Below the pieces are notes generated by a model. The model saw only the letters and a list, made by a program, of their open reading frames with translations. It had not been told where the DNA came from and ran no database searches. Made by a program: the position numbers and the translations under genes. Below, in pieces: positions 22,601 through 29,228 of a stretch of DNA of 64,000 nucleotides (positions are counted from its first letter, which is position 1; the number at the start of each line of letters is the position of its first letter). Origin of the DNA: Augochlora pura. Its lineage: Eukaryota; Arthropoda; Insecta; Hymenoptera; Halictidae. The stretch spans positions 16,047,714-16,111,713 of the forward strand of contig NC_135777.1 of assembly GCF_028453695.1 (NCBI RefSeq), in the 5' to 3' direction.

Positions 22601-25561
22601 TTTTGTAGGGATTAATAGCTACGCAGAACAGGCCGGAGTATGTCTGCAAAAGAGATCGTTCGTATTATATAAAGAGAAGCTTCGAGTCGGGAGGCTTCAC
22701 AGAAAAGTGGATCGATATGTTCAATTTCTGATCTGTCGGTCTTTTCCCGTAGCACGTATTCTTTTAAACAGCTCGCCCATCAAGATGCATCTCGTCGCGT
22801 TTACGTAACACGTGTTACGCAACGGGGAAGCGACAGATCAAAAATCGATCAAACAACGAAACCAGCGATAACGATTACAAAGTGAGAAAATACACAATGA
22901 AAATAACCAAATCTAACTCCTAGATGCGAGTGAGCGTTCGCAGGAAAGTAACTCGTGTCTCAAGAGAGCACTTTCCAGGGTCGCTTGTTAATCTTTCGCT
23001 GCAAAAAAAAAACGTTCATCGGGGTGCAAAGTATCTCCCCGTTTCCTCGCGGCGGAGGTAAATTCGGGCGAGAACTATGTACCGCCGATGATGAATTACG
23101 AGCGCACGGCAGCGGAACTAAAAAAAAAAACACAAAATAAACCGATGTCGTGACACGTCTGGGTGCTTTGAACCGACATTCCTGAAACAATGAAACGGAC
23201 CATGCACATTTCAAAACGGCCGGCGATCCAATCTCAGCGGAGTCGCGTTAGAGGCTCGATCTGCAAAGAAACGAGACATTGCGGCTTGTCCAGGCAGCTT
23301 CAGCCAATGGCTCGACGCTTTCGCATGCAATTTCGTTGGAGTAACGCCGTCGTCAGCGGACACAAAAGGAACAGATATCAAAGGGGAAACGTGGCGGCAC
23401 GTCCAAGTGCTTTATCCAACGTTTCGCGTTCACGAGCGAGGCTCCTGACGGGTCGGCAAAAATCGAACGGCTCTTCCCGTGGGGATCGGTCCTTACGTAA
23501 ATTAGTTTGGCGTAGTAACGCTGCTTCAGATTGTGAAGGACCGAAGCATCGTTGAGATACGTCAGATTCGACATGTCCTCGGCTTTCTCGTACTTCGGCG
23601 GGTTCACTTGTTGCAGCTGGTCCTTCTTGAAGTCCTTGGTCTATACAGCGCCACGGAAAAGAAAGAGGCGGTTAGCGATCGTTGCACGAAAAACGGACTT
23701 ACGTAGATTAGTTTGCTGTAGTAACGCTGTTTCAAGTTGTGCAACACGGACGCTTCGTTCAGGAACGTCAGGTCCGCCATGTCCTCGGACTTCTCGAACT
23801 TCGGCGGATTAACTTGGGACAGCTGATCCTTGCGGAACTGTTTCGTCTGCGTGGGCATTCTCTTTCAATATCTCGGACTCTATTTCGGTTCACACGTTGC
23901 CTCGAATAGCTAAGCTTTTCCTACCCGGGGTCAAACGGTAACCCGAAGAACGGCTGTGGAGTTCTAGACTTTCGAAAATTCTACGAAGTACAGCGATCAT
24001 TGGCTCCCTAGTCTACTACATCGGACGATCTAAGCAAAAACCTGATCGTACTCGACTAATATTTTCATCGAATGTTCCACCGTTCCATCAAACTAGTACG
24101 CGCGTTTAATTGAATACCAAAAAATTCGAATAATCGCATAAATGGTCTCATCGAGAACTAGTTCCATTAATGTACGAGGAATTGTACGAGATCGGTCGCG
24201 TCCCTTCGTAGTACAACGAACTAACCGAAGCCGGAGCTCCGTCCGTCGGACGGAGGCACCGCGATCGTCAGTTTTCTTTAGTCTCATGTCTGGAAAAAAA
24301 CCGTCGAATCGTTCGAAAATCGAGAGCTGACGAGCAGCGAATCGTTCTTGTAGGTCATCAATGTGGAAACGTCCACATCTCGGGTCGGTCTCTTTTAATA
24401 TACACTTTCATACGCGTCTCCCTCCATCCCACTTTCGGTGCTCTAAAAATATGTTGACCCATGTTTCGAGAAGTGGCGTTTCAATTTATTATTACCGGTG
24501 CCGACGGCGTAGCTAACAATAGCATTTCAGCGACGGTCGCCGGATGACAAGGGAACCCGGCAGGGTTTGCTGAACCATTATGTAACAAAGCATTTGGAAC
24601 AGTGAAATTTCGTTCGAGATCGCGTTCTCGGGGTGCCGCTTTTCCCCCCGACCAAAATAACGGAAACGAACGGACCGTAAAAATAACGGGCCGCGTTACA
24701 TAAAACGAAATTCGGCGCCGGGCTTTCGCGCATTTTTTGTTTTTCACGTTCGCGCGAGCCAACGACGGGATGCAACGAACGCGGGCGATCTTTTGCCGTG
24801 GGCGGTTCCCCGTTCGGCCGAAAAATTGCTCGACAAATTGTGACGGATGTTAAGAGAGACGGTTTCGGGGCTTATTTTCGCGTCGCGAAGAAAGGGAACG
24901 AAGCCAATCGAAGAGTAGAATGTTAGATGACAGACAGCGGACGCTGAAGAACTGCCGAACGGTTTGCCGGGCTCTAAAAATAGAGCAGTTCGAAACGACG
25001 ACGAGGCTTCGGTATTCCTGCTTTCCTTTTTCCGCGCAGGAAGCACGGCGTTGATCTTTTCTTAGAGAAGGAAGAGACCGTCGCCGTCTTATCTTTACGC
25101 GACAATTAGGTGGTTGCACCCGCCGGACATTTCCATCGTGTGCGGCACGAGCTTCTCGATTTACGAGGCGCGTATAAAAAGACCGAAACGGGATCCGATT
25201 GGAAAAAGAACGAAATGCTGTGTACCGGGCCAAAATTATTTATACCGGTCCAGAAGGGACCGATTTAGAACCGGGCGTCTGTTCCGAAGGGCGGAAGGTA
25301 CGCGGAAACCCCGTCGCGTGTTATCGGCGCGGAATAGTATCTCGGAAAGATTACCTCGCCGCCAGGCAATCCGACGCTGACAACATCACCCTTGGTGGCC
25401 TTGATCTCACCAAGGAGATATCCCTCCTTCTCATCGGGTACCCAGCACGCTTTTTTCGCATCGTACGGTTTCGTCTGATCGATTCTCTTCTGCTCGAGAG
25501 AGACGAAGAGGTAAGGGGTTGGATCGGGATCCTCTCCTTCTTGCTTCACTGGCTTCGGCAT
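1..25561 (-). CDS. Mhc: Muscle myosin heavy chain, motor head and neck (3' end outside window)
   Basis: Class II sarcomeric myosin heavy chain, the actin-activated ATPase of the thick filament. Constant exons (minus strand): 25355-25561, 22487-22643, 21531-21757, 20863-20926, 20380-20478, 14497-14634, 13896-14165, 4421-4600, 3339-3754 and 1-229. Alternative clusters lie between them at 23497-23846, 16500-19826, 6300-12848 and 1187-2854. All phases close to about 841 residues. Seen directly: P-loop GESGAGKT, switch I NDNSSRFGK, switch II DIAGFEIF, a Gly/Lys-rich loop 2, the SH1/SH2 helix CNGVLEGIRICRKGF, and the start of the lever (VFFRAGVLGQMEE). The boundaries of the variable segments (about residues 70-117, 300-334, 471-527 and 726-765) match those known for Drosophila Mhc exons 3, 7, 9 and 11. 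The rod lies beyond position 1. Regulation is by mutually exclusive splicing. Confidence 0.97.
230..1186 (-). other. Mhc intron between converter cluster and lever exon
   Basis: AT-rich intron. I see no fourth converter exon: no further match to the GHTK end or the Y-x-I-L start on either strand. Confidence 0.6.
1187..1304 (-). CDS. Mhc: Mhc exon-11 converter copy 3 (divergent)
   Basis: 118 nt, acceptor ccgcag, donor AAG|gtatca (GT type). The peptide begins YKILCANAIKEPCEPQK and ends NLEQDQYRMGLTK. The usual GHTK end is GLTK here and the AP motif is lost. Confidence 0.9.
1940..2060 (-). CDS. Mhc: Mhc exon-11 converter copy 2
   Basis: 121 nt, one codon longer than its siblings; acceptor tttag. 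The peptide begins YKILAPAAVDAVASDPKK and ends GLDPDQYRLGHTK. The intron begins gcacgt, again a GC donor. Confidence 0.9.
2737..2854 (-). CDS. Mhc: Mhc exon-11 converter copy 1
   Basis: 118 nt, acceptor gtacag. The peptide begins YMILAPAAMQAESEPKK and ends GLDPDSYRIGHTK. After AAG the intron begins gctagt, so the donor is GC rather than GT. Joining AAG to the constant exon that begins Val-Phe-Phe keeps the frame. Confidence 0.9.
3339..3754 (-). CDS. Mhc: Mhc constant exon with loop 2 and SH1/SH2 helix
   Basis: 416 nt, acceptor gacag, donor CTACG|gtaagg, leaving two bases for the converter exons. It opens VPYNITGWLEKNKDPLND, carries the actin-binding loop 2 (GGGKGGRGKKGGG) and the actin interface (RATQPHFVRCIIPNE), and ends with the reactive-thiol helix and NRMNYPDFKLR. 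Confidence 0.97.
3755..6299 (-). other. Mhc introns 3755-4420 and 4601-6299
   Basis: AT-rich intronic sequence flanking the constant exon at 4421-4600. No recognisable exon, RNA gene or mobile element. Confidence 0.5.
4421..4600 (-). CDS. Mhc: Mhc constant exon PMGILSILEEES...HYAGN
   Basis: 180 nt, acceptor ctag, donor AAC|gtgagt. It carries PMGILSILEEESMFPKATDK and the proline-rich KPKPPKPGQQAAHFAIGHY segment. Confidence 0.96.
6300..6470 (-). CDS. Mhc: Mhc exon-9 relay copy 5 (divergent)
   Basis: 171 nt, acceptor cag, donor AAG|gtactg. It starts FNSFEQLCINF and reads MFILEQEEYKREGIEWTFIDF, then DLQQTIDLIEK where the other copies have DLLACIELIEK. It is open, correctly phased and has splice sites, so it looks functional rather than decayed. 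Confidence 0.9.
7691..7861 (-). CDS. Mhc: Mhc exon-9 relay copy 4
   Basis: 171 nt, acceptor cag at 7862-7864, donor AAG|gtacaa. It starts YNGFEQLCINF; the core reads KKEGIDWEFIDF. It is the duplicate partner of copy 3, with a homologous intron upstream. Confidence 0.95.
9205..9375 (-). CDS. Mhc: Mhc exon-9 relay copy 3
   Basis: 171 nt, acceptor cag at 9376-9378, donor AAG|gtacaa. It starts FNGFEQLCINF; the core reads KKEGIDWEFIDF. Its protein differs from copy 4 only at the first residue (Phe for Tyr). Confidence 0.95.
10675..10845 (-). CDS. Mhc: Mhc exon-9 relay copy 2
   Basis: 171 nt, donor AAG|gtacaa. It starts FNSFEQLCINF; the variable core reads YTKEGIEWAFIDF and the end LLACIELIEK. 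Its 3' part and downstream flank are nearly identical to those of copy 3, so the duplicated block reaches into this exon. Confidence 0.95.
11369..11605. mobile_element. MITE-like hairpin element, copy 1
   Basis: Imperfect terminal inverted repeats: GATTACCGTGCGGTAATC near 11370 against the complement of the sequence ending near 11605 (CTACCGTGGGGTAATAAC). Inside is a second palindromic pair, TATCGAATAAGA at 11439-11450 and TTTTATTCGATA at 11502-11513. There is no coding capacity. It lies in an Mhc intron. Confidence 0.55.
12678..12848 (-). CDS. Mhc: Mhc exon-9 relay copy 1
   Basis: 171 nt, 57 codons, acceptor ttcttcag, donor AAG|gtagcc. It starts YNGFEQLCINFTNEK and ends LLACIELIEK; the variable core reads KKEGIVWQFIDF. 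It encodes the relay helix and loop, which couple the active site to the converter. Confidence 0.96.
12849..13895 (-). other. Mhc intron before the relay cluster
   Basis: Holds a 30-bp minisatellite (13012-13300) and otherwise AT-rich sequence. Confidence 0.6.
13012..13300. repeat. Minisatellite with a unit of about 30 bp
   Basis: About nine diverged tandem copies of a unit like TAGTTTTCTAAATTGATTTT followed by C(C/T)TAGCTGTA. Unit length drifts between 29 and 31 bp and later copies degrade. Confidence 0.9.
13896..14165 (-). CDS. Mhc: Mhc constant exon with switch II
   Basis: 270 nt, phase 0/0, acceptor aaacag, donor GAC|gtaagt. The peptide opens EGERVAKLLGCDCQDLYKN and ends in switch II, GVLDIAGFEIFD. 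The relay exons attach directly after it. Confidence 0.97.
14497..14634 (-). CDS. Mhc: Mhc constant exon QAFDVLGFTQEE...ADGTE
   Basis: 138 nt, phase 0/0, acceptor ctatag, donor GAG|gtaaaa. It carries the conserved MHMGGMKFKQRGREEQAE segment of the upper 50-kDa domain. Confidence 0.97.
14635..16499 (-). other. Mhc intron after exon-7 cluster
   Basis: Contains a 19-nt A run at 15185-15203 and a purine microsatellite (16368-16440). No exon recognised. Confidence 0.5.
16368..16440. repeat. GA-rich microsatellite after exon-7 copy 4
   Basis: Repeats of GAGATA and GACAGA on the plus strand, that is CT-rich in the Mhc transcript, beginning about 60 nt after the copy-4 donor. Confidence 0.7.
16500..16603 (-). 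CDS. Mhc: Mhc exon-7 copy 4 (mutually exclusive)
   Basis: 104 nt, acceptor ttcgcag, donor GAC|gtaagt. The peptide runs DMCFLSNNIYDYVNVSQGK to ECQLTD. It begins with Asp where copies 1-3 have Glu. Confidence 0.96.
17178..17281 (-). CDS. Mhc: Mhc exon-7 copy 3 (mutually exclusive, divergent)
   Basis: 104 nt, acceptor atgcag, donor GAC|gtaagt. The peptide runs ELTLLSNRIGDYWYISQGK to DMEETD. It is the most divergent of the four (WYI for YFV, VNDGED for VDDGEE). Confidence 0.95.
17575..17960. repeat. GA/GATA purine-rich tract between exon-7 copies 2 and 3
   Basis: Two stretches (about 17575-17660 and 17840-17952) of GAGA, GATAGA and GAAA repeats, CU-rich in the transcript. The long Ser/Leu open frames seen here are translations of this repeat. 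Confidence 0.8.
18579..18682 (-). CDS. Mhc: Mhc exon-7 copy 2 (mutually exclusive)
   Basis: 104 nt, acceptor tag at 18683-18685, donor GAT|gtaagt. The peptide runs EMLLLTNNIHDYYFVSQGK to ELLITD. Confidence 0.96.
19608..19680. repeat. GATA/GA microsatellite after exon-7 copy 1
   Basis: (GATA)n followed by (GA)n on the plus strand, a long CU tract in the transcript just downstream of the exon-7 copy 1 donor. Confidence 0.85.
19723..19826 (-). CDS. Mhc: Mhc exon-7 copy 1 (mutually exclusive)
   Basis: 104 nt, acceptor atatag, donor GAC|gtaaga. The peptide runs EMCCLSDNVQDYYFVSQGK to ECTLTD. The region lies near the nucleotide pocket. A CT-rich microsatellite (as read on the gene strand) begins about 43 nt after the exon. 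Confidence 0.96.
20380..20478 (-). CDS. Mhc: Mhc constant exon YLLEKARVISQQ...SGSVKGLK
   Basis: 99 nt. Acceptor gcgcag, donor AAGG|gtaagg. The peptide YLLEKARVISQQTLERSY is strongly conserved. The last base plus two bases from any exon-7 copy gives Glu or Asp. Confidence 0.95.
20863..20926 (-). CDS. Mhc: Mhc constant exon GKFIRIHFGPSGKLAGADIET
   Basis: 64 nt between a gaatag acceptor and CCT|gtaagt. It completes switch I and carries the following beta strands. It is too short to stand out as an open frame, but its protein match and frame continuity make it certain. Confidence 0.95.
21531..21757 (-). CDS. Mhc: Mhc constant exon with P-loop and switch I
   Basis: 227 nt. Acceptor gtttgcag, donor TTC|gtaagt. 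It carries the Walker A motif GESGAGKTENTKK, loop 1 (GASTKKVDDSAQKKGS) and most of switch I (RNDNSSRF). Confidence 0.97.
22052..22302. mobile_element. MITE-like hairpin element, copy 2
   Basis: It shares with copy 1 the internal pair TATCGAATAAGA (22168-22179) and TCTTATTCGATA (22239-22250), the flanking TAATTGATTTTACATTTA-like sequence, and a GTTACCCGGCAGTAAC right end. The left end is degraded and uncertain. It lies in an Mhc intron. Confidence 0.5.
22487..22643 (-). CDS. Mhc: Mhc constant exon, TYSGLF...NMLTN
   Basis: 157 nt. Acceptor tttgcag, donor CCA|gtacgt, leaving one base that completes Asn in the next exon. The peptide holds TYSGLFCVAINPYKRFPVY and ends in the helix before the P-loop. 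Confidence 0.96.
23497..23640 (-). CDS. Mhc: Mhc exon-3 copy 2 (mutually exclusive)
   Basis: 144 nt, phase 0/0. Acceptor tatag, donor TAC|gtaagg. The peptide begins TKDFKKDQLQQVNPPKYEK and ends QRYYAKLIY. Only 62 nt separate it from copy 1, and its donor leads to the constant exon beginning TYSGLFCVAINPYKR. Confidence 0.96.
23703..23846 (-). CDS. Mhc: Mhc exon-3 copy 1 (mutually exclusive)
   Basis: 144 nt, 48 codons, phase 0/0. Acceptor gcgcag, donor TAC|gtaagt. The peptide begins TKQFRKDQLSQVNPPKFEK and ends QRYYSKLIY. This segment lies near the ATP-entry side of the motor. It aligns residue for residue with the copy at 23497-23640. Confidence 0.96.
23847..25354 (-). other. Mhc intron 2, CpG-rich
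   Basis: A 1.5-kb intron, unusually rich in CG around 24500-25100, with a perfect MEF2-type site at 24974-24983. In Drosophila, muscle enhancer activity is known in the 5' introns of Mhc; a similar role here is inference. No coding segment was recognised. Confidence 0.5.
24974..24983. promoter_or_regulatory. MEF2 consensus site inside a 16-bp palindrome
   Basis: CTAAAAATAG fits the MEF2 consensus YTA(A/T)4TAR exactly. It is the core of the perfect palindrome GCTCTAAAAATAGAGC. MEF2 is the main muscle activator of insect myosin genes. Confidence 0.55.
25355..25561 (-). CDS. Mhc: Mhc first coding exon, residues 1-69
   Basis: The reading frame opens MPKPVKQEGEDPDP and carries the N-terminal SH3-like beta barrel (YLFVSLEQKR, ...KKACWVPDEKEGYLLGEI). 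It ends GLPGGE|gtaatc, phase 0. Both downstream exon-3 copies join cleanly to it. The start is the only ATG that gives the family N-terminus. Confidence 0.97.
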
Positions 25562-26578
25562 CTTCGGTTCTTTCTTTCGCCTGGATGAAGTTCAATTACT
25601 GGTGTAACGTCCCCCTTTTTTTCTTTTTACTAGGAAGGTCTTGCGCGCCTTCTACGTCGTCGTTTTCCCACGTGTCGAGGGGTGGGAGGGATTTCCTTGC
25701 GGCTTCGTTTCTTCGGTCTTCTTCTCGTTCTTCGGAGAATTCGACGGCGGACGGACTACTTCTGGCGGCACGTTCTGAGCGGCCCTGTGTACAACAAATG
25801 ATCAGTGTTGTTGGCATTAGCTCCCGACTCTACGCGCTACCCCCGGCCACCGTTTTCATACTCCCACCCGGACGCCTCGGCCGTCCCGCAAATCATTCGA
25901 CTGATTTGAAAATAGCGCCGCTTCGAATACCGTAGAACCTCGCTTATACGAAACTGGTCATCGAAACATGAACGTTTGGATAATAGAACGGTTATTTAGG
26001 TACGCCGCTAAATTAAGCCTTCACTGGCTTGTACAGCGAACAGGGAAGCGCATCGGCTTAGGTTCACCCGTCCACGAAATGCGCTTCGGCAATAGTAAAT
26101 TTCAATTTCGATGATCACAGTCCCGATACTCGAGGTTCTATTGTACAGCTTTTTGTTCGATAGAATTAATTCTCGACTTTCGATTACACCGATTTGCTTC
26201 GTTCTTTTATCGAAATGGTAGACTTTCCATGGATAGCGCACGGATCGATGATTAACTCGACGATGAATTCAGACTACGGATGTTGATGTAAACTCTCGTG
26301 GATTAATTTCTTAAATATTTTAGCCAAATTCTTATTTAAGAAAAACGTAAAGACACTTCGATGTATAATATCGGCATACGAACGTATAATTTAATCATTC
26401 TAGATTATTTTGTAGTTTCAAAGAGAATGAAAAGTGTGCAACTTCTTTGCTATCTTTGCGAAGTCATTTCCTCTTGACAATCTCAAGAAAATATTCGTTG
26501 GTTTCGTTCTCGTGTGACCCAGATACGTGGACAAAGTATAATTGTTAAAATAAATCGCATACGGAAGCGATATAAAAT

Positions 26579-26588
26579 CTAAAAATAA
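26579..26588. promoter_or_regulatory. MEF2 consensus site in Mhc intron 1
   Basis: CTAAAAATAA fits YTA(A/T)4TAR. It is AT-rich, so a chance match is possible. Confidence 0.35.
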
Positions 26589-27479
26589 TTTAACACGAAT
26601 CGTGCCTTCCCTATTAGGGTGAAAACTGAAATAACATTGTCGATGTAAATCGTATGTTTTAATCAATTATCACGGAGGCAACGAAGTAACTTTGCCCGAA
26701 ATAAATTATTTATTGCCGGTTCTCTATGTAATCGAATCCGTAAGACTTCTTTTTGTATAAAACGGTAACTGTTGTATCTTGAACAATGAAATTTTTTTAT
26801 AGATAGAGCGTTCGGATTGATTAACGAAATTCTGTTACTGTGTTCTCAATTGTCTTCCAATCAGAGGTATCCCAAGCGCGCAGACTATGAACACACGTTA
26901 AAGTGCTATGCGCAATCGATGTATGCGTAACATCCCTATTATAAAATACACTCGTGTAACCAATAGCGCATTATGCGGTAATAGCATGTATTATACTCCG
27001 TTAATATTATAATATTATAATATTATAATATCGTTATAATACCATAAGGAGCGAAAAGGGAGACTGTATTACCATTCATCCGTCAATTAATTCCAACTAA
27101 TACCTTCTGCACGGATACCGTCGCCTATCCTAATTTCATTCTCGTCAATTCGTTGAATTAATTTTTTTTTCATTCGCCTAAAAACGCCGTAACGTTCTCG
27201 AGATTCGCAGCGACGAGCCGAACCGTTAAACTCGAAATAAGTCTGGTACAACGAAGATACTCGAACTGCTAACGGGGAACTGTGTCTCGATCAGAAATGA
27301 AAACGAAAAGGAACGAGAACTGTGATACGGTTCCGCTAAATAGGACAATCTATGGTGTTTAAAAAAGAAAAAGAAAAAAAACGAGACAGCAGATACTGCA
27401 CGTGCAGTCTAAACATGGCGATGGGAAATAGTAGATCAATCGCTGAAACAAGACACCGTAATTCCAACAGATCCAAGAA

Positions 27480-27800
27480 AAGCAACGTACTTCCGGAACC
27501 GCTAGGTCGAAACAAAATGGCGGCCGCCGCACTTTGACGTTCTCGGCGCGGTGCGAGAGTTTCTTTAAACACTTCGGATCGTGGGGATCTTTCGAGACGA
27601 TGGATTCATCCGGAAGTAGGAAATATATTCACTGGAGAGACTACGAACGTAAAACGCGATCGAACGATTCTTTTCTTTTTTCTATCCTCGATGCCGTTGC
27701 AAAATGGAGGGCGCGCGACAAAATGGATAAATTCGAGCGTTACGGCGCACTGTGTGACCGAGACGGAAGAATCGAGAAAAGGGGGTAGTGCCGAAAGAAA
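27480..27800. promoter_or_regulatory. CpG-rich island with ETS-like and YY1-like motifs
   Basis: CTTCCGGAA and TCCGGAAGTAGG (ETS core) flank AAAATGGCGGCC (YY1/PHO-like core at about 27515-27526). It lies inside Mhc intron 1 on either strand. It could be an internal promoter or a Polycomb-type site; no gene starting here is recognised. Confidence 0.35.
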
Positions 27801-28714
27801 CAAAAAAAAAAACAGTGGCGTCCGAGAACTCCTGGTATCTGGTAACACCTTATAGTTGCACTGAGTTTCTGATATTTAACACCAATGACGTCACCGGTTG
27901 ATCAAACTCACGCTCGAAGAATTCCACTGGGTTTTGTGTCCACGGACGTATTTGGGTTGACGGGAGCTGGAGGGGGGTGCGTTACGGGGTTGGCGTGAGA
28001 GAACGTTTTCTCCAAGGGGAGATCCGGATGAAAATGATACACTGTTCCGGTTCACTAAAGGAGAGGGGGTCGCGCACCAAAATTCTCCTGTTTTTACGCG
28101 CGCGTGCTGGTGTCGGTTCCTTAGCGATAAAATAAGGACTACACCTCGAAACCAATGTCAGTCACAGTCCGAGGCATACGCTCGAAAAATCACTAGCGAA
28201 AATATGAACTGTATCCACAGGAGGCTCTTCCCTCAACAATCGGGGGAAGGCAAATTTACCGGGCGACGAACATCACTTCCGTTTTTTACCTAAACTAATC
28301 CTCCGTTGCGAGAGAACGGTCGGTTTGCAAGACTGGAGAGATCACTAGGCACAGGCTGCGGATCGGGGAATCTCGAACAAAATCCCCTAGGTTCTTCCTC
28401 ACGACCACGATACTCTTTTTCTCTTTTTTTTTCTTTTTCGTTCTAATACCTTCTCAGTTTCGTGTCTCTTTTTTTTCTCTCTCTCGAAAGCGACTCTTTC
28501 TCTCTCCCTTTTTCTTTTTTTTTTGGTCTACGTGCGACTTTTTTTTTTGGTATCCGTGTCTCCTTCGTCGCTCTCCCTTTTCGCCCTTTTCTCGTTTTCT
28601 CTTTACGTTCGTTCCGTACGCTATCCAAAGTGTCTGACCGTTAATGTTGGTAATATAATCAAAGAAAGAAAAAAAAGGTAACAATCAGACGAAACACCGA
28701 CGTGCTGCACTTAC

Positions 28715-28737
28715 GTTAGAGAGCCGTTCTGTCGGGG
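28715..28737 (-). other. Mhc: Candidate non-coding first exon of Mhc
   Basis: A consensus donor (AAC|gtaagt) lies at 28709-28714. About 25-45 bp upstream of the implied start there is a TATA-like stretch (TTATATT, around 28757-28764). A short leader of about 20 nt between them would splice to the exon carrying the ATG at 25561. The transcription start is an estimate only. The exact acceptor of the ATG exon is also uncertain; a cag at 25581-25583 would give a 19-nt leader in that exon. Confidence 0.4.
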
Positions 28738-28880
28738 AAACGAGCGGGGGCTCCCAATATAAGCGCGTGCAACGTGATCCTAGAATATAACGAGCTCGTG
28801 GATTGGCCGGCGACCTGGGCCAATACGGGACCGTGTTAGTTCTTGGGCCAATCTACCTTTTTAGGTGGAGATGATACCAA
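28738..28880 (-). promoter_or_regulatory. Mhc core promoter candidate
   Basis: TATA-like TTATATT (minus strand, about 28757-28764) with several CCAAT/ATTGG elements between 28801 and 28856. Position upstream of the putative first exon is the main support. Confidence 0.4.
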
Positions 28881-29192
28881 AAGTGTGACAAGGGGTGGTC
28901 ACGGAAAGCTACAACCGCCTCGCTTAGCTGAGTGAGATGAAAATAGAAGTCCAAGCGAGATAGGGAGCTACTTTCGACAGGCGAGCTTTCTGGCACATCC
29001 GTTTTCCTCTGTCTCCTGTCTTCCGACGTGCCTTCGGATGTCCTGTCTACCGACCCGTGTCCTGACCCGGCGGAGTCCTCCAGGTAGCACGCGTCAAGGA
29101 TCGCCGATCCACGGGGACGCCCTCCGTGCGAACCGAACCAGCGGTCACGCGTTCAAACAGGGAGCTTTTGATCCGCTCCAAGATCAGCAGTC

Positions 29193-29228
29193 CACGTGGA
29201 AGACGCACGTGCTTGATGATACCAGCTG
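29193..29228. promoter_or_regulatory. E-box cluster upstream of Mhc
   Basis: CACGTG at 29193-29198 and 29206-29211 and CAGCTG at 29223-29228, three E-boxes within 36 bp and about 480 bp upstream of the presumed start. CAGCTG is a classic bHLH muscle-regulator site. Confidence 0.4.

Larger units (their letters stand above)
19827..23496 (-). other. Mhc introns between exon 3 cluster and exon 7 cluster
   Basis: Introns 19827-20379, 20479-20862, 20927-21530, 21758-22486 and 22644-23496. They contain MITE-like copy 2 and no other recognised feature. Confidence 0.5.
25581..28714 (-). other. Mhc intron 1
   Basis: About 3.1 kb. It includes a CpG-rich island at 27480-27800, an ATTATA repeat near 27001-27035, and long T/C tracts at 28410-28600 (A/G-rich in the transcript). 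Lys/Arg-rich open frames near 28.5 kb are translations of that low-complexity tract. Confidence 0.5.

Noticed and set aside
24481..25233. Several overlapping open frames on the minus strand in Mhc intron 2
   Set aside because: High CpG content lowers stop frequency. The frames overlap in conflicting phases and match nothing known.
28443..28684. Minus-strand Lys/Arg-rich frames resembling a nuclear protein
   Set aside because: Low-complexity A/G tract in Mhc intron 1, with no domain and overlapping equivalent frames.
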